Assembly: GCA_025963425.1 (NCBI GenBank)
Contig: JAOPUQ010000288.1
Span: 1 to 5,421, forward strand
Origin: Modestobacter sp.
GTDB lineage: Bacteria > Actinomycetota > Actinomycetes > Mycobacteriales > Geodermatophilaceae
Direction: 5' to 3'
Length of the DNA: 5,421 nt
Below the pieces are notes generated by a model. It saw nothing but the letters and a program-made list of their open reading frames with translations, was not told the DNA's origin and ran no database searches. A program made the translations under genes and the position numbers. Position 1 is the first letter of the stretch. Each line of letters starts with the position of its first letter. Positions 1 through 5,421 of the stretch are shown one piece after another.

Positions 1-2
1 GC

Positions 3-1199
3 ATCGGCTTCGACGGCTCGGCGATCGAGGGCTTCGCCCGGGTCTACGAGTCCGACATGCTCGCCAAGCCCGACCCGGCCACCTTCCAGGTGCTGCCGGC
101 CACCCGGGGCCAGGCCAGCGAGACGGCGCGGATGTTCTGCGACATCACGCTGCCCGACGGCTCGCCGTCCTGGGCCGACCCGCGTCACGTGCTGCGCCGG
201 GCGCTGGCCAAGGCCGCAGACATGGGTTTCACCTTCTACACCCACCCCGAGGTGGAGTTCTTCCTGCTCAAGGACCTCCCCACCGACGGCAGCCCGCCCG
301 AGCCGGCGGACACGGGCGGCTACTTCGACCTGTCCACGCACAACGTGGCGCACGACTTCCGCCGCGAGGCGGTCTTCGCGCTGGAGGCGATGGGCATCTC
401 GGTGGAGTTCAGCCACCACGAGGTCGCCCCCGGCCAGCAGGAGATCGACCTGCGCTACGCCGACGCCCTGTCGATGGCCGACAACATCATGACGCTGCGG
501 CACGTGGTGCGGGAGGTGGCGCTGGCCCAGGGCGTGCACGCCACGTTCATGCCCAAGCCGTTCACCGAGCTGGCCGGCTCGGCGATGCACACCCACCTGT
601 CGCTGTTCGAGGGCGACCGCAACGCCTTCCACGACCCGGCCGACCCGATGCGGCTGTCCGCCACGGGCAAGCAGTTCATCGCCGGGCTGCTGGTGCACGC
701 CCGGGAGATGACCGCGGTCACCAACCAGACGGTCAACTCCTACCGGCGGCTGCTCGCCGGCACCGAGGCGCCCACTGCGGCGACCTGGGGCCGGGCCAAC
801 CGCTCGGCGCTGGTGCGGCTGCCCTCCTACAAGCCCAACAAGGGCAACTCGGCCCGGGTCGAGGTCCGCTCGCCGGACTCGGCCTGCAACCCGTACCTGA
901 CCTTCGCGGTGCTGCTGGCCGCCGGGCTGCGCGGGATCGAGAAGGGCTACGAGCTCCCGCCGGAGGCCGAGGACGACGTCTGGTCGCTGACCGACACCGA
1001 GCGGCGCGCGGCCGGTTACGAGGACCTGCCGGTCTCCCTCGGTGAGGCGCTGACCGCGATGCAGGGCAGCGAGCTGGTCGCCGAGACCCTGGGCGAGCAC
1101 GTCTTCGACTTCTTCCTGCGCAACAAGTGGGAGGAGTTCAACTCCTACCGGCAGAACGTGACGCCGTTCGAGCTCAAGCGGTACCTGCCCGGCCTCTGA
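3..1199 (+). CDS. glnA2: Type I glutamine synthetase, GlnA2-like (5' end outside window)
   Basis: Cytoplasmic ATP-dependent ligase of the glutamine synthetase family; the classical reaction is glutamate + ammonia to glutamine. The frame is open from base 3, upstream of the first ATG at 57, and that part already reads as conserved protein (FDGSAIEGFARVYESDM), so the gene enters from the left; about 398 residues are visible and roughly 50-60 are missing compared with ~446-450 for the family. Visible motifs, in order: the FDGS loop carrying the ammonium-site Asp (codon 12-14), VEFF metal-binding Glu (255-257), GSAMHTH (576-596), the Glu flap GTEAP (Glu 765-767), NRSALVR (798-818) and the EVRSPD segment near 860-885. 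The C-terminal text, such as LGEHVFDFFLRNKWEEF, matches M. tuberculosis GlnA2 as I recall it better than GlnA1. A Tyr (948-950) occupies the position of the adenylylated Tyr of GlnA1-type enzymes. In Streptomyces, GlnA2 is reported to glutamylate polyamines, so the substrate is not certain. Family is near certain; GlnA2 subtype is likely. Confidence 0.95.
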   Translation: MGFDGSAIEGFARVYESDMLAKPDPATFQVLPATRGQASETARMFCDITLPDGSPSWADPRHVLRRALAKAADMGFTFYTHPEVEFFLLKDLPTDGSPPEPADTGGYFDLSTHNVAHDFRREAVFALEAMGISVEFSHHEVAPGQQEIDLRYADALSMADNIMTLRHVVREVALAQGVHATFMPKPFTELAGSAMHTHLSLFEGDRNAFHDPADPMRLSATGKQFIAGLLVHAREMTAVTNQTVNSYRRLLAGTEAPTAATWGRANRSALVRLPSYKPNKGNSARVEVRSPDSACNPYLTFAVLLAAGLRGIEKGYELPPEAEDDVWSLTDTERRAAGYEDLPVSLGEALTAMQGSELVAETLGEHVFDFFLRNKWEEFNSYRQNVTPFELKRYLPGL

Positions 1200-1242
1200 A
1201 TCGCCTTGCTCCCGGCGCCGGGGGCGGGTCGACCGGCGCGGA

Positions 1243-1255
1243 TAGGCTGGACGTC
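1243..1255 (+). promoter_or_regulatory. Probable -10 element of a leaderless promoter for the amidotransferase gene
   Basis: TAGGCT at 1243-1248 fits the actinobacterial -10 pattern TAnnnT. It is followed by exactly seven bases and then the GTG at 1256, which is the spacing at which transcription would begin at or next to the start codon. There is no purine-rich Shine-Dalgarno run before this GTG, which agrees with a leaderless message. No convincing -35 hexamer is seen 16-19 bases upstream; the sequence there is plain G-rich. It lies in the only non-coding gap of any size between glnA2 and glnE. This is pattern inference without transcript data. Confidence 0.5.
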
Positions 1256-1996
1256 GTGGCCCGCCTGCTCGTCGTCGTCCCGTCCGACACCGACCCGCCG
1301 ACCCGGCTGGGGGACTGGCTGCGCGACGCGGGACTGGAGCTCGACGAGCGTCGGCTGTCCGCGGGGCAGCCGCTGCCGGCGGACCTGACCGGCCACGACG
1401 GCCTGCTGGTGCTCGGTGGCCCGCAGTCCGCGCTGGACGCCGAGGAGATCTCCCCGGAGCTGGTCGGGGTGCGGCACCTGCTCGGCCAGGCGCTGGCCGC
1501 CGACGTCCCCACCCTGGCGATCTGCCTCGGTGCCCAGCTGCTCGCCCAGGTGGGTGGCGGCAGCACCCGGGTGGGCGTGCACGGCCCCGAGGTCGGCGCG
1601 ACGCTGGTGGCCAAGCGCGACGCCGCCGACGCCGACCCGGTGTTCGGTCCGCTCCCGCTGTCGCCGGACGTGCTCGAGTGGCACCACGACGAGATCGACC
1701 GGCTGCCGACGGGGGCCACCCTGTTGGCCAGCAACCCCACCTACCCGAACCAGGCCTACCGCGTGGGTCAGCACGTCTACGGGCTGCAGTTCCACATCGA
1801 GACCGACGAGGCGCTGGTGCGCCGGTGGGCCGGGAGCGACCCGGTCGGGGTGGCCAGCAGCGGGCTGGACCTGGAGACCGTCTGCGCGCGCGCCGCCGCC
1901 GTGCACCCCGACCTCGCCGAGATCTGGGCGCCGTTCGCCGGACGGTTCGCCGCGCTGGTGCGCGCGCGGGCAGATGCCCGGGCCGCGGGCCACTGA
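1256..1996 (+). CDS. Stand-alone class I glutamine amidotransferase
   Basis: A 246-residue cytoplasmic protein with the class I (triad, GuaA-like) glutamine amidotransferase fold, which hydrolyses glutamine or a related gamma-glutamyl compound. The oxyanion-type loop LVLGGPQSALD lies near residues 51-61, the nucleophile Cys90 sits in LAICLGAQLL, and His180 and Glu182 sit in LQFHIETDE, so the catalytic triad is complete. WHHDEID upstream of the His is also typical of this family. The length equals the amidotransferase domain alone: no synthetase, ATP-pyrophosphatase or other acceptor domain is attached, so the real substrate cannot be read from the sequence. The GTG at 1256 is chosen because conserved sequence (ARLLVVVP) begins there and because of the -10 element seven bases upstream; the in-frame ATG at 1127 lies inside glnA2 and is unlikely. 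It overlaps or abuts glnE and is probably co-transcribed with it. I cannot assign a gene name. Confidence 0.9.
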   Translation: MARLLVVVPSDTDPPTRLGDWLRDAGLELDERRLSAGQPLPADLTGHDGLLVLGGPQSALDAEEISPELVGVRHLLGQALAADVPTLAICLGAQLLAQVGGGSTRVGVHGPEVGATLVAKRDAADADPVFGPLPLSPDVLEWHHDEIDRLPTGATLLASNPTYPNQAYRVGQHVYGLQFHIETDEALVRRWAGSDPVGVASSGLDLETVCARAAAVHPDLAEIWAPFAGRFAALVRARADARAAGH

Positions 1997-4900
1997 GGTG
2001 ACCACGACGTCCCTGGGGGCTCCCGCCGACGAGGTGCCGCGGCGGGCCGTCGTCCGGCTGGCCCGCCTGGGCTTCGACGACGGTGCCCGCGCCGCCCGGC
2101 TGTTGTCCGACCCCGCCGTCGGCCTCTGGGACCTCGACCGCAACGAGCCGGCCGACCCGGAGGCCGCGCCGGTCGTCTCCGCGCTGGCCCGCGCCGGCGA
2201 CCCCGACCTCGCCGTCCTCTCGCTGGGGCGGCTGGTCGAGGCGCTCGACAGCGCCGACCCGGCCGGTGGGTCGGCCGCGCAGCTGCTGGCCCGGTTGCGC
2301 GGCTCGGCCCCGCTGCGCGCCCGGCTGCTGGCGGTGCTGGGTGCGAGCTCCGGGCTGGCCGACCACCTGGCGGCCAATCCGGGCGACTGGACGGTGCTGG
2401 ACGCCGACGGCCGCGGCGCCTACCGCCCCACCCCGCAGGCCCTGGAACGGCAGATGCTGGTGGCTGTGGGCGCCGATCCCGACGACCCGCCGTGGGGGGT
2501 CCGGCTGGGCAGCGCCGCCCCGGACGCCGACCCGGCCCGGGTCCGGGCACTCAAGGTCGCCTACCAGCGGGCGGTCCTCTCCCTGGCCGGCCGCGACCTG
2601 GGCGACGGACTGCTGGCCGACGAGGTCGCCAGCGAGCTGGCCGACATCGCCGCCGCCGTCCTCACCGCCGGCCTGGCGCTCGCCGTCGCCGAGCAGCCCG
2701 CCGACGCCGCGCCCTGCCGGCTGGCGGTCATCGGGCTGGGCAAGTGCGGCGGCCGGGAGCTCAACTACGTCAGCGACGTCGACGTCATCTTCGTCGCCGA
2801 GCCGGTGGACGCCGGTGCCGACGACGCGGCCGCCCTGGCCAGCGCCACCCGCGTGGCCGGTGCCCTGATGCGCATCTGCGGCCAGGCCGCGTGGGAGGTC
2901 GACGCGGCACTGCGCCCCGAGGGAAAGGCCGGCAGCCTGGTCCGCACGGTGGCCGGTCACTCCGCCTACTACGAGCAGTGGGCCAGCACCTGGGAGTTCC
3001 AGGCCCTGCTGAAGATGCGGCCGGTGGCCGGTGACCCGGCGCTGGGCCGGGAGTACGTCGATGCCCTGTGGCCGCTGGTGTGGAAGGCCGGTGACCGGCC
3101 CGGCTTCGTCGCCGAGATCCAGGCGATGCGCCGCCGGGTGGAGCAGAACATCCCGGCCGCGCAGGCCGGCCGGGAGCTGAAGCTGGGCCGCGGCGGGTTG
3201 CGCGACGTCGAGTTCAGCGTGCAGCTGCTCCAGCTGGTGCACGGCCGGGTCGACGTGTCCCTGCGGGTCGGCGGCACCATCCCGGCGCTGACCGTGCTCG
3301 GCGCCAACGGCTACGTCGGCCGGGACGACGTCGCCACGCTGATCGCCTCCTACCGTTTCCTGCGCACCGTGGAGCACCGGCTGCAACTGCTGCGGATGCG
3401 GCGCACCCACCTGCTGCCCACCGACGGTGACCAGCTGCGCTGGCTGGCCCGGTCGCTGGGCTACAAGCCCGACCAGCGGGGCGACGCGGTCGCCGTGCTG
3501 GGCGCGGAGCTGGCGCTGCACACCCGTGAGGTGCGCCGGCTGCACGAGAAGTTGTTCTACCGGCCGCTGCTGTCCTCGGTGGCCCGGGTGCCGGGCGAGC
3601 ACCTGCAGCTGGGCCCGAAGGCCGCTGGTGACTGGCTGCGGGCGCTGGGGTTCGCCGATCCCGAAGGCGCGCTGCGCCACCTCACCGCGCTCACCGGCGG
3701 TCTGTCACGCTCGGCGAAGATGCAGCGCTACCTGCTGCCGGTGCTGCTGCAGACCTTCGCGGGCTGCGCCGACCCCGACGCCGGGCTGCTGGCCTACCGG
3801 CAGGTCAGCGACGCGCTGGGCAACGACCAGTGGTTCCTCCGGCTGCTGCGTGACGAGGGGCAGGCCGCCGAGCGGCTCGCGGTGCTGCTGGGCTCCAGCC
3901 AGTACGTCGCCGGGCTGCTCACCCGCACGCCCGAGGCGATGCGGATCCTGGCCGACGACGCCCAGCTGGAGCCCCGCGGTGCCGAGGCGCTGGCCTCGGC
4001 GTGGCGGCAGGCGGTCGCCCGCGCCGGTGACCCGTCGGCCGGCGTCCGGGTGCTGCGCTCGCTGCGCCGCCAGGAGCTGCTGCGCATCGCCTGCGCCGAC
4101 CTGCTCGGCCGGCTGGACGTGCTGCGGGTGGGCCGCGCCCTGCACGACGTCGCGGTGGCCACGCTGCGCGCCGGCCTGGACGCCGCGGTGCGCAGCTGGG
4201 CCGCCGACGCCGGCGTCCCTGCTGCCGAGGTGCCGGTGGACATGGCGGTCATCGGCATGGGCCGGCTGGGTGGGGCCGAGATGGGCTACGGCTCCGACGC
4301 CGACGTGCTGTTCGTGCACCGGGCCCGGCCCGGGGCGGAGGACGCCAAGGCGACCGCCGCGGCGAACGCGATCGCCCACGCGCTGCGCCGGCTGCTCGGC
4401 GAGCCCGCCCCGGACCCGGCCTTCGAGGTCGACGCGAACCTGCGGCCCGAGGGCCGGCAGGGGGCGCTCTCCCGCAGCCTCACGGCCTTCGGTGAGTACT
4501 ACACCCGCTGGGTCTCCATCTGGGAGGTCCAGGCCCTGCTGCGCGCCGAGCCGGTCGCCGGCGACGAGGATCTCGGCCGGCAGTTCGTCGAGCTGATCGA
4601 CCCACTGCGGTACCCCGCCGAGGGCCTGTCGCCGGAGCAGGTGGCCGAGATCCGCCGGATCAAGGCGCGGGTCGACAGCGAGCGGCTGCCCCGCGGCGCC
4701 GACCCGGCGACGCACACCAAGCTGGGCCGCGGCGGGCTCGCCGACGTGGAGTGGACCGTCCAGCTGCTGCAGTTGCAGCACGCGCACCGGCTCCCCGAGC
4801 TGCGGGTCACCTCCACCATCGCCGCGCTCACCGGGCTCAGCGAGGCGGGGCTGCTCGACGTCGAGCAGGCCAACGCGCTGCAGGCGGCCTGGCAGCTGGC

Positions 4901-5111
4901 CAGCCGGGCCCGCAACGCGGTCTTCCTGGTGCGCGGGCGGCCCGGTGACCAGCTGCCCCGGCAGGGCCTGGAGCTCAGCGGCGTGGCGCGGGCCTGCGGG
5001 TACGGCGCCGACATGGACCCCGGCCAGTTCCTCGACGACTACCGGCGGGTCACCCGGCATGCCCGGGCGGTCGCCGAGCACGTCTTCTACGACCGACCCG
5101 GGGAGGGCTGA
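1974..5111 (+). CDS. glnE: Bifunctional glutamine synthetase adenylyltransferase / adenylyl-removing enzyme
   Basis: GlnE transfers AMP to a Tyr of glutamine synthetase when nitrogen is plentiful and removes it by phosphorolysis when it is scarce. The predicted protein is 1045 residues (M. tuberculosis GlnE about 994, E. coli 946). It shows the expected two-fold architecture. The N-terminal adenylyl-removing nucleotidyltransferase has GLGKCGGRELN and Asp268/Asp270 in SDVDVIF, then WEVDAALRPEGKAGSL and LGRGGLRDVE at about residue 404. The C-terminal adenylyltransferase has GMGRLGGAEMGYGSDADVLF with Asp775/Asp777, then FEVDANLRPEGRQGALS and LGRGGLADVE at about 917. Both Asp-x-Asp metal sites are intact, so both activities are expected. 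Start: ATG 1974 overlaps the amidotransferase gene by 23 bases; GTG 1998, one base after that gene's TGA, gives 1037 residues and is equally possible. Neither has a good Shine-Dalgarno, which suggests translational coupling. No frameshift or truncation is seen. Confidence 0.97.
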   Translation: MPGPRATEVTTTSLGAPADEVPRRAVVRLARLGFDDGARAARLLSDPAVGLWDLDRNEPADPEAAPVVSALARAGDPDLAVLSLGRLVEALDSADPAGGSAAQLLARLRGSAPLRARLLAVLGASSGLADHLAANPGDWTVLDADGRGAYRPTPQALERQMLVAVGADPDDPPWGVRLGSAAPDADPARVRALKVAYQRAVLSLAGRDLGDGLLADEVASELADIAAAVLTAGLALAVAEQPADAAPCRLAVIGLGKCGGRELNYVSDVDVIFVAEPVDAGADDAAALASATRVAGALMRICGQAAWEVDAALRPEGKAGSLVRTVAGHSAYYEQWASTWEFQALLKMRPVAGDPALGREYVDALWPLVWKAGDRPGFVAEIQAMRRRVEQNIPAAQAGRELKLGRGGLRDVEFSVQLLQLVHGRVDVSLRVGGTIPALTVLGANGYVGRDDVATLIASYRFLRTVEHRLQLLRMRRTHLLPTDGDQLRWLARSLGYKPDQRGDAVAVLGAELALHTREVRRLHEKLFYRPLLSSVARVPGEHLQLGPKAAGDWLRALGFADPEGALRHLTALTGGLSRSAKMQRYLLPVLLQTFAGCADPDAGLLAYRQVSDALGNDQWFLRLLRDEGQAAERLAVLLGSSQYVAGLLTRTPEAMRILADDAQLEPRGAEALASAWRQAVARAGDPSAGVRVLRSLRRQELLRIACADLLGRLDVLRVGRALHDVAVATLRAGLDAAVRSWAADAGVPAAEVPVDMAVIGMGRLGGAEMGYGSDADVLFVHRARPGAEDAKATAAANAIAHALRRLLGEPAPDPAFEVDANLRPEGRQGALSRSLTAFGEYYTRWVSIWEVQALLRAEPVAGDEDLGRQFVELIDPLRYPAEGLSPEQVAEIRRIKARVDSERLPRGADPATHTKLGRGGLADVEWTVQLLQLQHAHRLPELRVTSTIAALTGLSEAGLLDVEQANALQAAWQLASRARNAVFLVRGRPGDQLPRQGLELSGVARACGYGADMDPGQFLDDYRRVTRHARAVAEHVFYDRPGEG
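3180..4736 (+). repeat. 18-base direct repeat marking the duplicated halves of GlnE
   Basis: AAGCTGGGCCGCGGCGGG occurs at 3180-3197 and again at 4719-4736, both times encoding KLGRGG in the same reading frame. It is the most conserved nucleotide trace of the two nucleotidyltransferase halves of GlnE. It reflects an ancient gene duplication shared by the whole family plus constrained codon choice, not a recent repeat or mobile element. The coordinates span from the first copy to the second. Confidence 0.6.
5102..5107 (+). promoter_or_regulatory. Shine-Dalgarno before the 29-codon frame
   Basis: GGAGGG lies at the very end of glnE, nine bases before the GTG at 5117. It is a good match to the anti-Shine-Dalgarno sequence, whereas the amidotransferase gene and glnE have no such site. 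It therefore supports translation of the short frame after glnE, although the run is also coding sequence for the Gly-Glu-Gly end of GlnE. Confidence 0.45.
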
Positions 5112-5116
5112 GCCCG

Positions 5117-5206
5117 GTGTACGTGCCCCCGCACTTCGCCGCGCCGGACGACGCGCCGGCCACCGCGACCGCGGTCGAGCAGGCGCGGGGGAGGGCCGGA
5201 GGTTGA
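5117..5206 (+). pseudogene. 29-codon frame starting like PaiB (FMN-binding regulator); likely remnant
   Basis: The frame starts with GTG five bases after the glnE stop, reads MYVPPHFAAPDD and then an Ala/Gly-rich stretch, and stops at 5204-5206. The opening MYVPPHFA is the characteristic N-terminus of PaiB-type, FMN-binding negative transcriptional regulators, which are normally about 200 residues long. None of the following split-barrel sequence of that family is found in any frame before the next gene, so almost the whole protein is missing. A deletion that joined the first codons of a paiB gene to unrelated sequence is the simplest reading. Alternatives are a short coupling or leader peptide that merely resembles PaiB, or a chance frame in GC-rich DNA. 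It has a good ribosome binding site and its stop overlaps the next start (TTGA), so it may still be translated. The eight-residue match is from memory of the family, not a search. Confidence 0.4.
5189..5194 (+). promoter_or_regulatory. Shine-Dalgarno supporting the TTG start at 5203
   Basis: GGGAGG lies eight bases before the TTG at 5203, an ideal distance. A second GGAGG at 5198-5202 touches the TTG directly and is too close to serve it. This site is the main reason for preferring TTG 5203 over the later in-frame GTG codons at 5236 and 5341. Confidence 0.5.
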
Positions 5207-5421
5207 GCGGCACCGGCCCCGGGCAGGACCCCGGGGTGACCGCGCAGCCCGCCGAGGAGCTCCCCGCCCCGGATGTCTCCGACGAGACCTTCGCCGCCGC
5301 CGAGGACGCCGACCGCCCCGCGCCGGCCGGCGCGGGGGCGGTGACCATCACGCCCTACCGGGACGGACCGCTCATCGTGCGCGGGGACTTCCGGCTGCTC
5401 GACACCGACGGTGCCGAGATC
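5203..5421 (+). CDS. Probable CDGSH iron-sulfur protein (3' end outside window)
   Basis: The visible 73 codons run off the right edge. From about residue 47 the protein reads VTITPYRDGPLIVRGDF and then RLLDTDGAEI, which is the typical beginning of small bacterial CDGSH (mitoNEET-type) proteins: a beta-rich segment that precedes the Cys-Cys-Cys-His [2Fe-2S] motif. That motif would fall after the window, so cluster binding cannot be confirmed here. Before it lies a 45-residue acidic, Ala/Pro-rich tail with no recognisable domain, probably disordered. TTG 5203 is preferred because of the Shine-Dalgarno at 5189-5194 and the TTGA overlap with the preceding stop. GTG 5236 (with AGGA at 5225-5228) and GTG 5341, which would give a compact family-like start MTITPYRDGP, are real alternatives. 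The role is presumably redox or electron transfer. It is close behind glnE and may be in the same transcript. Confidence 0.7.
   Translation, partial: MSGTGPGQDPGVTAQPAEELPAPDVSDETFAAAEDADRPAPAGAGAVTITPYRDGPLIVRGDFRLLDTDGAEI
5217..5236 (+). repeat. GC-rich inverted repeat (7-bp stem, 6-base loop)
   Basis: CCCCGGG at 5217-5223 can pair with CCCGGGG at 5230-5236 around the loop CAGGAC. In RNA it would form a stable hairpin that hides the AGGA and the first base of the alternative GTG start at 5236. No T-run follows, so it is not an intrinsic terminator. In DNA this rich in G and C such a repeat may be accidental. Confidence 0.3.

Noticed and set aside
1211..1222. Perfect palindrome CCCGGCGCCGGG just after the glnA2 stop, considered as a terminator
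   Set aside because: As a hairpin it leaves only a four-base-pair stem with a four-base loop and has no T-run after it, so it is not a convincing intrinsic terminator; such palindromes are common at this base composition.
1127..1255. N-terminal extension of the amidotransferase from ATG 1127
   Set aside because: It would overlap the conserved end of glnA2 by over 70 bases and adds residues with no family similarity; GTG 1256 fits both the domain edge and the promoter.
1416..1973. Extension of the glnE frame upstream to 1416
   Set aside because: This stretch overlaps the well-conserved amidotransferase frame and reads as Arg/Ser/Pro/Trp-rich off-frame sequence; GlnE-like sequence begins only after about 2030.
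1145..2377. Minus-strand open frame of 410 codons across the amidotransferase gene and the start of glnE
   Set aside because: It crosses two real genes in antisense and has low-complexity Ser/Arg/Gly-rich composition; it is a shadow of strong third-position GC bias.
3427..4596. Plus-strand 389-codon frame inside glnE
   Set aside because: It is out of frame with the conserved GlnE sequence and very rich in Cys, Trp, Arg and Pro, as expected of an off-frame reading.
3705..5351. Long open frame of 548 codons on the minus strand opposite glnE
   Set aside because: It is antisense to a clearly conserved gene, its composition is Arg/Pro/Gly/Ala-rich as expected of GC-rich shadow frames, and it shows no recognisable domain.

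Overview
The window is very G+C-rich, every real gene shows strong third-position G/C bias, and GTG and TTG starts are in use. This, together with the gene content (a GlnA2-type glutamine synthetase close to glnE), points to a high-GC actinobacterium. The protein style would suit Geodermatophilaceae or a neighbouring family, but that placement is a guess. All supported genes lie on the + strand and nearly every base is coding.

Layout. Bases 3-1199 hold the C-terminal ~400 residues of a type I glutamine synthetase that looks like GlnA2; its start lies off the left edge. A 56-base gap follows, containing a -10-like hexamer placed exactly where a leaderless transcript would need it. Bases 1256-1996 encode a stand-alone class I glutamine amidotransferase of 246 residues with an intact Cys-His-Glu triad. 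Overlapping it, or starting just one base after it, is glnE (1974-5111), the large two-domain enzyme that adenylylates and de-adenylylates glutamine synthetase. Five bases after glnE is a 29-codon reading frame (5117-5206). Its first eight residues match the N-terminus of PaiB/FMN-binding regulators, and the rest of that fold is absent. Its stop overlaps the TTG start of the last gene (5203 to right edge), the N-terminal part of a probable CDGSH iron-sulfur protein.

How they fit together. The core is nitrogen metabolism: a glutamine synthetase (or, as reported for Streptomyces GlnA2, a gamma-glutamylpolyamine synthetase), an amidotransferase-fold enzyme that could act on glutamine or a gamma-glutamyl compound, and the enzyme that sets glutamine synthetase activity. 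The -10 element suggests that the amidotransferase and glnE can be transcribed apart from glnA2. The last two reading frames are tightly spaced and probably read through from glnE, but have no evident link to nitrogen.

I see no mobile element, CRISPR array, RNA gene or clear intrinsic terminator. Most of the window is ordinary actinobacterial core genome. The items most worth a second look are the amidotransferase wedged between glnA2 and glnE, its leaderless-type promoter, and the PaiB-like 29-codon remnant. I do not see a clearly new biological system.
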